Origin: an uncultured Draconibacterium sp.
GTDB taxonomy: Bacteria > Bacteroidota > Bacteroidia > Bacteroidales > Prolixibacteraceae
Length of the DNA: 54,181 nucleotides
Reading direction: 5' to 3'
Assembly: GCA_947492175.1 (NCBI GenBank)
Contig: CANLMQ010000038.1
Coordinates: 1-54,181 of the forward strand
In this document: one piece after another, positions 27,897 through 36,801 of the stretch
Numbering within the stretch: position 1 is the stretch's first letter
Layout: every line of letters begins with the position of its first letter
The notes under the pieces: generated by a model
The model's database searches: none
Seen by the model: only the letters and a program-made list of their open reading frames with translations
Told to the model about the DNA's origin: nothing
Translations under genes and position numbers: made by a program

Positions 27897-29066
27897 ATGA
27901 ATATTGTAAAGGAGGTTGAAAAATATACCATCAAATATTACGAAGAGAATGTATCATCGTTGCTGTTTTATCACTCTATTGACCATACCCGTTTGGTGGC
28001 GGGTGTTTCAGCTAAAATAGCTGAAGAAGAGAATTTAGATGAAAGGAACAGGGCAATTGTTGAGGTGGCAGCCTGGTTTCACGATATCGGTCATGCCGTG
28101 TCGTTAAGCGACCACGAAACAGAAAGTTGCAACATCGCCCGTATTTTTCTTCAGAATAAAGGAATGGATAAAGACTTCATTGAAGAAGTTGAGAAATGTA
28201 TTTGTTCTACCCGAATGGGGGCACAGCAAAACAGCTTAAATGAAAAGATTTTGAGTGATGCCGACCATGCTCATGCGGGAATGGAAAACTTTATGGAGAT
28301 TTCGAATCTTCTGCGTAAAGAGATGTGTAATTTTGTGGAAAGAAAATGTTCGAAGCTGGATTATTGGCGGCAAACCCTTGAATTTATTGATGGAATTGAG
28401 TTTTACACAAATTATGCAAAGGAAAGGTTGGAACCGGAGCGAAAAAAGAATGTTCAAAAAGTAAAAAAGAGGATAAAAAAACTTAATCAGGAGCAAGGAA
28501 CAAATCCTAAAAAAGATACCGTAAAAAATACATCGAGAGGGATTGAAACCATGTTTCGGTTAACGGCACGAAACCAGATTAACCTGAGTTCGATTGCAGA
28601 TAATAAAGCTAATATTATGCTGACAATTAATGCGGTAATTGTTTCAGCACTAATGAGTACAAGTGCTTTAACATTAAGAACCAGTGCGCATAATTTTCTA
28701 ATTCCCGGGTTGGTGCTGATTGTTGGTTGTTTAATTTCGCTGATATTCGCAATTCTTTCGGTTATTCCAAAGTTTGGTAGCGGAGCATACAACGACGAAG
28801 ATTTGAAAAACAAAAAGATTAATCTTTTGTTTTTTGGTAATATTTTTAAAATGCCTTATTCAAAATATAAAGAGGGGATAAAAGAAATGATGGACGATTA
28901 CGACTATTTGTATGGAACGCTCACAAAAGACCAGTACAGTCTTGGCAAAGTCCTGGCAAAGAAATACAAATTGCTTCGCTATTCGTACAATTTTTTCATG
29001 TTTAGCTTTGTGGCTGCAGTTGTAACATTCCTGGTTGTGTATCTTTCAAACCTATCGGTGGGGTAA
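27897..29066 (+). CDS. HD phosphohydrolase fused to a Pycsar-type transmembrane effector (PycTM/DUF5706-like)
   Basis: 389 residues. The N-terminal HD domain (about 20-180) has an intact metal site: H26 or H30 (HSIDHT), H62-D63 (AAWFHDIGHA) and D121/D123 (LSDADHAH). A Lys-rich linker (180-210) joins it to a PycTM-like domain (about 215-389): FRLTARNQINLSSIADNKANIML, two TM segments (about 240-258, 268-292), a cytosolic loop with YSKYKEGIKEMMDDYDYLYG, and a last TM (365-386). HD domains often hydrolyse nucleotides or cyclic nucleotides; PycTM is the membrane-disrupting effector of Pycsar immunity. The cyclase gene starts 5 bp downstream, so signal maker, hydrolase and effector are in one unit. 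Confidence 0.82.
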   Translation: MNIVKEVEKYTIKYYEENVSSLLFYHSIDHTRLVAGVSAKIAEEENLDERNRAIVEVAAWFHDIGHAVSLSDHETESCNIARIFLQNKGMDKDFIEEVEKCICSTRMGAQQNSLNEKILSDADHAHAGMENFMEISNLLRKEMCNFVERKCSKLDYWRQTLEFIDGIEFYTNYAKERLEPERKKNVQKVKKRIKKLNQEQGTNPKKDTVKNTSRGIETMFRLTARNQINLSSIADNKANIMLTINAVIVSALMSTSALTLRTSAHNFLIPGLVLIVGCLISLIFAILSVIPKFGSGAYNDEDLKNKKINLLFFGNIFKMPYSKYKEGIKEMMDDYDYLYGTLTKDQYSLGKVLAKKYKLLRYSYNFFMFSFVAAVVTFLVVYLSNLSVG

Positions 29067-29071
29067 TATAA

Positions 29072-30208
29072 ATGGCTAAAGTTTCGCGTGTATATAAAAG
29101 TTCAATGATTCGGTACCAGATTGTTCTGCTGGTGTTCTCATTGGTATACTGGAACTTGGTAATTCGTATTTCTATATTTTTAAGAGTACTTGGAGAAAGG
29201 GATCACGATGTGTCGGACATGTTATCGGGGGGAATGACGTTTGTTGTAAACGAGGTTTTATTGTCTTCAATTGTAATTTCAGCCTTTGCAACTTTAAGTT
29301 GGTTTACGCTTAATATTGTCTATCCGCGATTGGTACGCAGCTATAAAATTCGTAAGCTGGCCGTTGGGGTGGTTTTGTTTGATATTTTGGTTTTCTCTGT
29401 TATCGGCATTTTGTTGGGAATTGTACACTACAGTATCGATAAAGATTTAACACTAACTGAGTCGGTGGGTAAATTGCCCGATTTTCTGTTTAATTCGACC
29501 ATTCTTTTTTTTCTGATCATTTTATTTATTGGTGGTTACGTTTACCAGTTAATAAACACATTGCTACATCAGATTGGATATGCTCCTTTGGGAAAAATAA
29601 TGATGGGATATTACCAGAAACCACGCGAGGAGAACCTGATTTTTATGTTTCTTGATTTACAGTCATCTACTACATTTGCCGAAAAGCTGGGGCATAAACG
29701 ATATAGTTATTTTATTCAGGATTGTTTTAAGTGTGTTTCGAATTCGTTGTTAGCTACACGTGGACGAGTTTATCAGTTTGTGGGCGATGAGGTTGTGGTT
29801 ACCTGGAATGCTAAAAAAGACAGAAGCTACAGGGCAGCGGTCGATTTTTTCTATTTGTATGAAAAAGCATTAAACAAGCGGCGGGAGTATTTTTTAAAAG
29901 AATATGGATTATTGCCCGTATTTACGGCTTCTATAAATGTAGGAAAAGTTATGGCAGCCGAGGTAGGTGAAATTAAACGAGAGCTGGCATTTCATGGCGA
30001 TGTATTAAATACTGCTGCTCGCATTCAAAAGCAGTGCAAACTCTATAAAAAAAGAATTCTTGTAACCGAAAAATTTGCGGAATTGCTTAAAAATAGTACC
30101 AGCGATTACGAAATAAACTATGTTGACGAGGTAAAATTCCACGGGAAAAACAAGGAGGAGAAACTTTACGAGGTTCAGTTAGCCAATCCTGTTGTAGTGT
30201 ATGGGTAA
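29072..30208 (+). CDS. Membrane-bound class III nucleotidyl cyclase
   Basis: 378 residues. Four TM segments (about 15-37, 60-82, 97-120, 140-163) come before a class III cyclase domain (about 185-372). Metal-binding Asp residues D195 (MFLDLQSST) and D239 (FVGDEVVV) and the transition-state pair N313 and R317 (GDVLNTAARI) are intact, so it is expected to be active. The two substrate-choosing positions read Q235 and A306, not Lys/Asp (adenylate) or Glu/Cys (guanylate), so the base used cannot be predicted. It begins 5 bp after the HD-PycTM gene; the pair forms a Pycsar-like module, except that known PycC enzymes are usually soluble. Confidence 0.87.
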   Translation: MAKVSRVYKSSMIRYQIVLLVFSLVYWNLVIRISIFLRVLGERDHDVSDMLSGGMTFVVNEVLLSSIVISAFATLSWFTLNIVYPRLVRSYKIRKLAVGVVLFDILVFSVIGILLGIVHYSIDKDLTLTESVGKLPDFLFNSTILFFLIILFIGGYVYQLINTLLHQIGYAPLGKIMMGYYQKPREENLIFMFLDLQSSTTFAEKLGHKRYSYFIQDCFKCVSNSLLATRGRVYQFVGDEVVVTWNAKKDRSYRAAVDFFYLYEKALNKRREYFLKEYGLLPVFTASINVGKVMAAEVGEIKRELAFHGDVLNTAARIQKQCKLYKKRILVTEKFAELLKNSTSDYEINYVDEVKFHGKNKEEKLYEVQLANPVVVYG

Positions 30209-30236
30209 CCAAAAACCATTTTACTATTTTCATTTA

Positions 30237-30268
30237 CATTTCAGGTACAACTTTAATCATTTCAGGTA
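30237..30268 (+). promoter_or_regulatory. Direct repeat pair with 21-bp spacing upstream of the glycosyltransferase gene
   Basis: CATTTCAGGTA occurs at 30237-30247 and again at 30258-30268, exactly two helical turns apart. About 32 bases after the second copy lies TAATTTG (30300-30306), a near -7 box. The layout is that of a site for a dimeric activator such as a LytTR protein. Confidence 0.45.
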
Positions 30269-30273
30269 TTTGG

Positions 30274-30317
30274 CTTTCCTGCGAATGCTAAAATCATTCT
30301 AATTTGTAGCAGGAAAG
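30274..30317 (+). promoter_or_regulatory. Nested hairpin before the glycosyltransferase gene
   Basis: CTTTCCTGC (30274-30282) pairs with GCAGGAAAG (30309-30317), and inside it GAATG (30283-30287) pairs with CATTC (30295-30299). It ends 15 bases before the start codon and may form in DNA or in the 5' leader. Part of it overlaps the putative -7 box. Confidence 0.4.
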
Positions 30318-30332
30318 AAAACAAAGCTAACA

Positions 30333-31106
30333 ATGAAAACAAGTATTATTGTTTGCACCTACAACGAGGCAGATACTATTTTTGGCGTTGTTGCAGCATG
30401 TTGCAAACACAATCCCGAAGCAGAGGTAATTGTGGTAGACGATGGTTCAACCGACAATACAAGCGCAATTCTGGAAACTTTAGCTATTCACCATAAGTTT
30501 GAGTATCTGGAACTTAGTCAGAACCATGGAACGAGTTATGCAATGGCTTATGGAATAGAATACGCTTCAAACGAGGTCATCGTATTTTTTAATGCCAATG
30601 TAAAAGAAGTACGAGAACAACATTTTAGCAGTTTAGTAGAGCCAATTTACAGGCGAGAGGCAGACCTGGTTTTGGGGACTCCCTCTGGCTTAACGGTTGA
30701 TTTTGGATTAAATCCGTATAAATCGGTTCTTGGGCAAAAGGCTATGTTGAAGGCCGACTTAATACCTATATTAAACGATATCAGAGAAATCCGGTTTGGG
30801 GTTGAATCCTTTATTGCGTTGTACTATCAAACCATTGGGAAACGAATTCATTTTGCCATGCTCAACGGTTTGCAAAACCGGTCAGAAGAAACAGAAGATC
30901 ACCATCTTCCTGTTACCGAAAGTGCCAATATGGAAATTGCCAATGCTTTACTGTCAAACATGGATTTGATCACAAAGCGTGTTCAAAATACAATTCATAA
31001 AACAAAAAACTACACACAGTCGACTATAAGCAGCGTACAAATTGAGTTGAACAGAAAAATGAAAATGCTGAAAGAGAAAAACCGCAAAATGGAATTGGCC
31101 AGCTGA
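30333..31106 (+). CDS. Glycosyltransferase family 2-like protein with altered DXD motif
   Basis: 257 residues. The N-terminal GT-A nucleotide-binding signature is clear: SIIVCTYNEAD (4-14) and VIVVDDGSTDNTS (32-44), then the family's GTSYAMAYGIEYA. The place of the metal-binding DXD motif reads N87-A-N89 (IVFFNANVKE). There is no TM segment and the C terminus is a Lys/Met-rich helix. A normal GT2 would move a sugar from a nucleotide donor to a lipid or glycan; with the acidic pair lost it may be inactive, or use another metal arrangement. It stands alone, rightward, between the cyclase pair and efflux operon 2. Confidence 0.75.
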   Translation: MKTSIIVCTYNEADTIFGVVAACCKHNPEAEVIVVDDGSTDNTSAILETLAIHHKFEYLELSQNHGTSYAMAYGIEYASNEVIVFFNANVKEVREQHFSSLVEPIYRREADLVLGTPSGLTVDFGLNPYKSVLGQKAMLKADLIPILNDIREIRFGVESFIALYYQTIGKRIHFAMLNGLQNRSEETEDHHLPVTESANMEIANALLSNMDLITKRVQNTIHKTKNYTQSTISSVQIELNRKMKMLKEKNRKMELAS

Positions 31107-31114
31107 TATTTTCA

Positions 31115-31145
31115 TTCTACGATCGGGATTTAGCAGTTCACGATA
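31115..31145 (+). promoter_or_regulatory. Candidate LytTR binding site upstream of efflux operon 2
   Basis: TCTACGAT (31116-31123) and TTCACGAT (31137-31144) are direct repeats 21 bp apart. LytTR proteins bind direct repeats of about 9 bp at this spacing. A possible -7 box TAACTTCG (31175-31182) lies 30 bases further on, and the operon encodes a LytTR regulator. Confidence 0.5.
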
Positions 31146-31225
31146 TTTTAAATACAGCTACTGTCCATGCTGTATAACTTCGCGCCCAAAAGAAAGAATA
31201 CAAAAAAACAGAAATACAAACTACA

Positions 31226-32296
31226 ATGAAAGTCAGGAAAACAATTTTATTATTATTTGCTGCGGTTGTGACTTTAACCGGCTGCAAAACAAACGGAGAA
31301 ACGCCTCCGGCCGAAACAATTAAATATGTAAAAGTTCACACAATTAACGGGGGAGATACAGGCGAAAAAATGGTTCTTAATGGAAAGGTTAAGGAAAAGA
31401 GCCTTACGTCTCTTTCGTTTCGTGTGGGCGGTCCTCTTGTACAATTAAATGTTGAACCCGGAGATTATGTGCATGTTGGACAGGTAATTGCACAAATTGA
31501 TAAGCGCGATTATGAATTGCAGCTACAAACAACAAAAGCGCAGTTTGAGCAGCTGGAATCGGAATACAAACGTTACAAACAACTGGTAGAACAAAATAAA
31601 ATTCCTGAAAATACTTTTGAAAAAGTTAAATCAGGGTATTTAATGGCAAAATCATCGTACGAAAATGCACAAAATCAATTGCGTGACACCGAGTTAAGAG
31701 CTCCTTTTACAGGTTATATTCACGAAAAATTTACAGAGGCACATCAAACTGTTGGCCCGGGTTCTCCGGTTGTTTCGTTAATCGATATATCGCACCTCGA
31801 AGCTGTCGTTTCAGTTTCAGAGAGTCAGTTGCAAAAAGTAAGAAGCGATAGGGAAAGCTTTTTAACCGTGGCAAATGCAAATGTAAGCAGGCTTCCTGTA
31901 TCGTTGTTGAGTGTTGGAGAAAAAGCGATGAATGATGGTTTGTATGAAGTGAAGTTTTCGTTTAAGAATAAGGAGGAGTATAAAATAGCTCCCGGAATGA
32001 CAACGGAAGTTACATTGATTTGCGATAAGCCGGAAAATAGCTTAACAATTCCTGCAACTGCAGTTTTTCACGAAAAGACCAGCAATTTTGTTTGGGTATT
32101 TAATACGGATACCAATAAAGTAGAGAAACGCGAAGTTAAACTGGGAGGATTAAAATCAGAAGCTCAAATTCAGGTAAAATCCGGACTTCAATATGGAGAG
32201 CAGATAATTACTGCTGGTGTTTATTATCTTATGGATGGGCAAAAAGTAAAAGTAATCCGGAATCCATCAGTAACTAATGTCGGAGGATTATTGTAA
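31226..32296 (+). CDS. RND efflux periplasmic adaptor lipoprotein (system 2)
   Basis: 356 residues. A lipoprotein signal ends at Cys20 (VTLTGC). Lipoyl half motifs lie near 65-90 (LSFRVGGPLVQLNVEPGDYV, GQVIAQID) and near 160-185 (LRAPFTGYIHEKFTEAHQTV, GSPVVSLID), flanking a coiled-coil hairpin (90-155), followed by beta-barrel and membrane-proximal domains. It links the pump and outer-membrane channel encoded directly after it. The start ATG of the pump overlaps its stop by one base. First gene of a five-gene operon that ends with a two-component pair. Confidence 0.93.
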   Translation: MKVRKTILLLFAAVVTLTGCKTNGETPPAETIKYVKVHTINGGDTGEKMVLNGKVKEKSLTSLSFRVGGPLVQLNVEPGDYVHVGQVIAQIDKRDYELQLQTTKAQFEQLESEYKRYKQLVEQNKIPENTFEKVKSGYLMAKSSYENAQNQLRDTELRAPFTGYIHEKFTEAHQTVGPGSPVVSLIDISHLEAVVSVSESQLQKVRSDRESFLTVANANVSRLPVSLLSVGEKAMNDGLYEVKFSFKNKEEYKIAPGMTTEVTLICDKPENSLTIPATAVFHEKTSNFVWVFNTDTNKVEKREVKLGGLKSEAQIQVKSGLQYGEQIITAGVYYLMDGQKVKVIRNPSVTNVGGLL

Positions 32297-35200
32297 TGCT
32301 GGAAAAATTATTGAACCAAAAGGCAATGATCTCGACAATACTGTTTTCGGTATTGATTGGAGGTTTTATTGCTTACAATAAAATTGGAAAGCTGGAAGAT
32401 GCTGAAATCCCGATTAAATCGGCCATGGTAATTACTGTTTATCCGGGAGCCACAGCACACGAAGTAGAATTGGAAGTTACCGATGTGCTGGAAAAAGCTA
32501 TTCAGAAATTAGAAAATGTAGATGAAATTAATTCAGTTTCACGTCCGGGAGTTTCAATGACAACCATTGATATTCAGGAGACTGTGAAAACACCACAGTT
32601 GCCTCAGCTTTGGGATCATCTTCGTCGTAAGGTAAATGATGTAAAAGGAAACCTCCCTGCTGGGGCAATGGAGCCGATTGTAAACGACGATTTTGCTGAT
32701 GTATATGGAATTTTATATGCGATTACAGCCGATGGATTTTCTCATAAAGAATTAATAAAATATACCGAATACATTGAACGGGAACTTGTAGCAGTTGAAG
32801 GAGTTCGGCGATCACAGATTTTTGGCAAAGAGACTGAAGTTATTGATGTTACCTTTTCGCCTGAAAAATTAGCCGGATTAAGTATTAATCCGATGTTAAT
32901 TGCAGCAGCCATTCAAAACGAAACTGCAATTATTAATCCCGGTTCAATTGTAACCGGAAAAGAATCGATCAGGGTTGGAGTTGGCCAAAAAATTACAACG
33001 ATTGAAGAAATAGAAAACCTGTTGATACAAGTTCCGGGAGGAGGTAACTTCCGGTTGGGAGATATTGCAACCATTAGTCGTTCGTACATGGATCCCAAAA
33101 GAGAAGCTTTGTACTATAACAATAAGGAGGGATTAATTCTTGGTCTTTCGAATGAAAGTGGTATTAACGTTGTAAAGCTTGGAGGGAAGCTGGATGAAAA
33201 ACTGGCTGAGCTCCAGGCTGAACTTCCGGTAGGAATTGAAGTCAATCAGGTGTATTATCAGCCCGACCGGGTTGATGCTGCAGTTAAGGATTTTATGATG
33301 AACCTGGTTGTTTCGGTTGGTATCGTGATTGTTGTTCTTATGTTTGCAATGGGACTACGTTCCGGATTATTAATTTCAAGTGGACTGGTATTTACTATAT
33401 TAGGCACTTTAATAATCATGTTGGCGATTGATTTACCACTCCATCGTGTTTCGTTGGCGGCAATTATTTTGGCAATGGGGATGTTGGTTGACAATGCAAT
33501 TGTAGTTGCCGACGGAATTCTGGTTGATTTAAAGAATGGAATGGATCGTAGCAAAGCTTTTGTAAATACGGCGCAAAAAACAGCTTTGCCTTTGCTTGGA
33601 GCAACTGCGGTAGCAATTCTGGCATTTTTGCCGTTAAGAATGTCGCCCAATGCAGCTGGTGAATTTTTGGCTTCGTTGTTTACCGTACTTATTATTTCGT
33701 TGAGTTTAAGTTGGTTGTTTGCAATGATTCAGACACCTTTTAATGCTAAATATTTTTACCGGCAGGAACGCCCGAAAGGTGAGCATGCAGAACATTACGA
33801 TAACAAATTTTATACGGTTTTCCGTCGTTTTCTTCAATGGGCATTACGTCATAAAATCTTATTTGCATCGGGTAGCTTTGCAATTCTTATTTTTGCTTTC
33901 TATTCGTTTCGGTTTGTAACGGTCGATTTTATGTCGAAGATGGATTACGACCAGTTTTATGTGGAATATTACTTGCCGCAAGGAGCCGATATTAATGCAG
34001 TTGAGGAGGATTTAAAAACCATCCAGGAAGATTTTCTGAAAATGGACGGAGTTTACTCTGTAACCAGTTCGGTTGGCCGGCCACCTGCCCGCTATCTTTT
34101 AATGCGCGGAATGGCAAAGGGAGGTTCAAATTATGGTGAATTTATTATTCAAACAGATGATACGGAGCAGGTGCCAACTCTTATTCCTGAAATAGAGGAA
34201 TATTTAAACCAAAATTATCCTAATGCATTTACTCGTGTAATTGAGTATGGGGCGGCTTTTGCCGATGCCGATATTGAAGTGGAATTTACAGGACCCGATC
34301 CTGCTATTTTGAAAGACCTGGCCAACCAGGCAAAACAAATCTTTTTGGCAGAACCAGGAGCAGTTCATGTTACCGATAACTGGAAAAATCAGACAAAAAA
34401 GATAGTGCCAAATTATTCAGTGGAAAGAGCGCAACCTCTTGGCCTAACTCGTTCTGATATGGGTAACTCTATAAAAATAGCCACCAATGGAATGCCAATC
34501 GGTGCTATTTATGAGGGAGATAAAATGATGCCCATTATGCTAAAAACATCAAATGATGTGGCTAAAAACATGGAGGGATTGATGACGATTCCGGTTTGGG
34601 GGCAACGAAGCTCATCGAGTACTCCATTGGCTCAGATTGTTGATACAATGCAGGTTGAGTGGGAGTATGAACTTGTAAACAGATTAAACGGAGAACGTTC
34701 GATAAAAGCACAGTGCGATGCAGCCACAGGATTTACGGCACAGCAAGTACAGGATAAGTTTCAGGCCAAGATTGAGGCAATTGATGTGCCCGAAGGCTAT
34801 AAAGTACGTTGGGAAGGGGCAACAGCTCGTTCAGGAGATGCAAACGACGCATTGTTTATGTTCTTGCCTCTGGCAATTGGTTTAATGGCGATTATTATTA
34901 TAGGGCTGTTCAATAATTTGAAACAACCACTTATAATATTCCTTGTTGTGCCATTTGCGTTTGTTGGAGTTGTTTTGGGCTTGGTTAGTACAGGAACCTT
35001 CTTAACATTTGCCGGAATTATTGGTGCGCTCGGATTAATCGGAATGATGATTAAAAATGCAGTGGTTCTGCTGGATGAGATAAACCATAATTTGAGGATT
35101 GGAAAAACCAGGTTGGAATCCACTATCGATGCTGCTCTTTCCAGGTTACGTCCGGTAATGATGGCCTCGCTTACCACTATTCTGGGAATGACACCACTAA

Positions 35201-35346
35201 TTAATGATGCCATGTTTAGTTCTACAGCAATTGTAATCATGTTTGGGTTGGCTGTTGGTTCCGTTATAACGCTGGTAGTGGTTCCGGTACTGTATACTGT
35301 GTTATATCGGGTTGATAGCGGTGAGCTAAAAAAAGTAAGGCGTTAA
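32296..35346 (+). CDS. RND efflux pump, inner-membrane transporter (system 2)
   Basis: 1016 residues with 12 TM segments and two large periplasmic loops. The TM4 relay reads ILAMGMLVDNAIVVADG (Asp-Asn in place of the more usual Asp-Asp), and the second half has GALGLIGMMIKNAVVLLDEIN and RLRPVMMASLTTILGMTPL. It opens with LEKLLNQKAMISTILFSVLIGG as in the Bacteroidota HAE-type pumps. It exports small toxic molecules with proton flow through the adjacent TolC channel; substrates unknown. Overlaps the adaptor gene by one base, 42 bp before the TolC gene. Confidence 0.93.
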   Translation: MLEKLLNQKAMISTILFSVLIGGFIAYNKIGKLEDAEIPIKSAMVITVYPGATAHEVELEVTDVLEKAIQKLENVDEINSVSRPGVSMTTIDIQETVKTPQLPQLWDHLRRKVNDVKGNLPAGAMEPIVNDDFADVYGILYAITADGFSHKELIKYTEYIERELVAVEGVRRSQIFGKETEVIDVTFSPEKLAGLSINPMLIAAAIQNETAIINPGSIVTGKESIRVGVGQKITTIEEIENLLIQVPGGGNFRLGDIATISRSYMDPKREALYYNNKEGLILGLSNESGINVVKLGGKLDEKLAELQAELPVGIEVNQVYYQPDRVDAAVKDFMMNLVVSVGIVIVVLMFAMGLRSGLLISSGLVFTILGTLIIMLAIDLPLHRVSLAAIILAMGMLVDNAIVVADGILVDLKNGMDRSKAFVNTAQKTALPLLGATAVAILAFLPLRMSPNAAGEFLASLFTVLIISLSLSWLFAMIQTPFNAKYFYRQERPKGEHAEHYDNKFYTVFRRFLQWALRHKILFASGSFAILIFAFYSFRFVTVDFMSKMDYDQFYVEYYLPQGADINAVEEDLKTIQEDFLKMDGVYSVTSSVGRPPARYLLMRGMAKGGSNYGEFIIQTDDTEQVPTLIPEIEEYLNQNYPNAFTRVIEYGAAFADADIEVEFTGPDPAILKDLANQAKQIFLAEPGAVHVTDNWKNQTKKIVPNYSVERAQPLGLTRSDMGNSIKIATNGMPIGAIYEGDKMMPIMLKTSNDVAKNMEGLMTIPVWGQRSSSSTPLAQIVDTMQVEWEYELVNRLNGERSIKAQCDAATGFTAQQVQDKFQAKIEAIDVPEGYKVRWEGATARSGDANDALFMFLPLAIGLMAIIIIGLFNNLKQPLIIFLVVPFAFVGVVLGLVSTGTFLTFAGIIGALGLIGMMIKNAVVLLDEINHNLRIGKTRLESTIDAALSRLRPVMMASLTTILGMTPLINDAMFSSTAIVIMFGLAVGSVITLVVVPVLYTVLYRVDSGELKKVRR

Positions 35347-35388
35347 AAGGAGCAGAAAAGGAAACAATAATTACAGAAGAAAGGAAAA

Positions 35389-36783
35389 ATGATTCAATTT
35401 ATTAAATATATAATCAGTACTGTTTGTATTCTTGCAATTGTGTTGGGATCAGCCACTGCTCAGAAAGTAATGACTTTGGATGAGTGCAGGAAGCAGGCTG
35501 TTGAGTTTAACCGGGAATTGAAAATAGCTGCCTTACAGAATAAAGAGGCACTAACTAACCAGGAAGTGGCACGTACTGCTTATCTTCCAAGTTTGAGTGG
35601 TAAACTTTCATTAACTCACAGTCCTGGGTTCGATGGGATTTCGATGCCTGGGTATTTTTTGCCAACTGCCGATAGCGAAGCCGATGCTTTAAATGGTAAC
35701 TTCTCGGGTACAAGCAATGTTTGGAAACCCGGACTAGATATCGATATGAATTCTCTTAGTTTGCTTCAGACCGGTTTGTCGGTTTCGCAGCCTGTATATG
35801 CAGGCGGAAAGATAAGGTACTCGAACCAACAAGCCGATGCTGGAGTTGAAATCTCAGACCTGGCATTGAATATGAAATATTCGGAAGTGATTGAAACTAC
35901 CGATCAGGCATTTTGGAATGTTGCCATGGTAGAATCGAGCATTGAGATTGCTAAAGATTACATAAAAATGCTCACAGAGCTGGAAGACCAGATGATAGCC
36001 ATGTATGAAGTTGGATTGCAGCCTGCAAGCGAAAAATTGCGTGTGAGTGTTCAAAAAAATCAAGCGGAACTTAGTTTGTTAAAAGCAAAAAATGGCTTAC
36101 GACTGGCCAAAATGAATCTGAATCAAATATTGGGACAGAATCTGGATACCGAAATTCAGATAAATTATGATGCAGATGAAAATGTGAAACTTTTTAGTTT
36201 TGATGGTGGAGTAATTCGGGCAAGAGACAATCGGAACGAGTTAAAAATACTGGAAAAACAAAAAGAAATTTCAGAGCTTGATGCCAAAATTACCCGTGCC
36301 GATTATTTGCCAACTGTTGGACTTGGAGTACAATACACCAATTTCTGGATAAAAGATTTAAACGAGGAGATAAACTTCCGGACCATGATGGCTGCACAGG
36401 TTTCCATTCCAATTTTCCAGTGGGGGCAAGGCAGGAAAAAACAGCGTGCAGCTGAGTTGAAAATTCAACAGGCCGAAACCGATTTGCAAAACACAAATGA
36501 ATTAATTAACCTTGAAGTGATGCAGGTACAGGTACAGGTACAGGAAGCTTACGAATCGATTATTATTGCGCAGAAGAATATTGCCGAAGCAGAAGAAAGT
36601 TTGGAAGAAACAAAAGCAAGTTTTGAGGTAGGATTAAATACAACCACCGATTTATTAAATGCACAGGCTCAGTGGCGGGAAGCACAGGCACAATTAATTC
36701 AGACAGTGGCACAGTATAAAGTATTAGAGACTCGTTGGGAAAGAGTTACAGGGAATTTGTATATTCCGGCCGAAAACAAATAA
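35389..36783 (+). CDS. TolC-type outer-membrane efflux protein (system 2)
   Basis: 464 residues. Signal peptide about 1-24 (ending ATAQ), then two OEP repeats: KVMTLDECRKQAVEFNRELKIA at the start of the first, and ITRADYLPTVGLGVQYTNFW and QVSIPIFQWGQGRKKQ at the start of the second, with long Gln/Glu-rich helices between. It forms the outer-membrane duct for the RND pump before it. It is 18 bp upstream of the histidine kinase gene, so pump and regulator are expressed together. Confidence 0.93.
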   Translation: MIQFIKYIISTVCILAIVLGSATAQKVMTLDECRKQAVEFNRELKIAALQNKEALTNQEVARTAYLPSLSGKLSLTHSPGFDGISMPGYFLPTADSEADALNGNFSGTSNVWKPGLDIDMNSLSLLQTGLSVSQPVYAGGKIRYSNQQADAGVEISDLALNMKYSEVIETTDQAFWNVAMVESSIEIAKDYIKMLTELEDQMIAMYEVGLQPASEKLRVSVQKNQAELSLLKAKNGLRLAKMNLNQILGQNLDTEIQINYDADENVKLFSFDGGVIRARDNRNELKILEKQKEISELDAKITRADYLPTVGLGVQYTNFWIKDLNEEINFRTMMAAQVSIPIFQWGQGRKKQRAAELKIQQAETDLQNTNELINLEVMQVQVQVQEAYESIIIAQKNIAEAEESLEETKASFEVGLNTTTDLLNAQAQWREAQAQLIQTVAQYKVLETRWERVTGNLYIPAENK

Positions 36784-36801
36784 TTTTGTGGAATAATTAG
36801 A

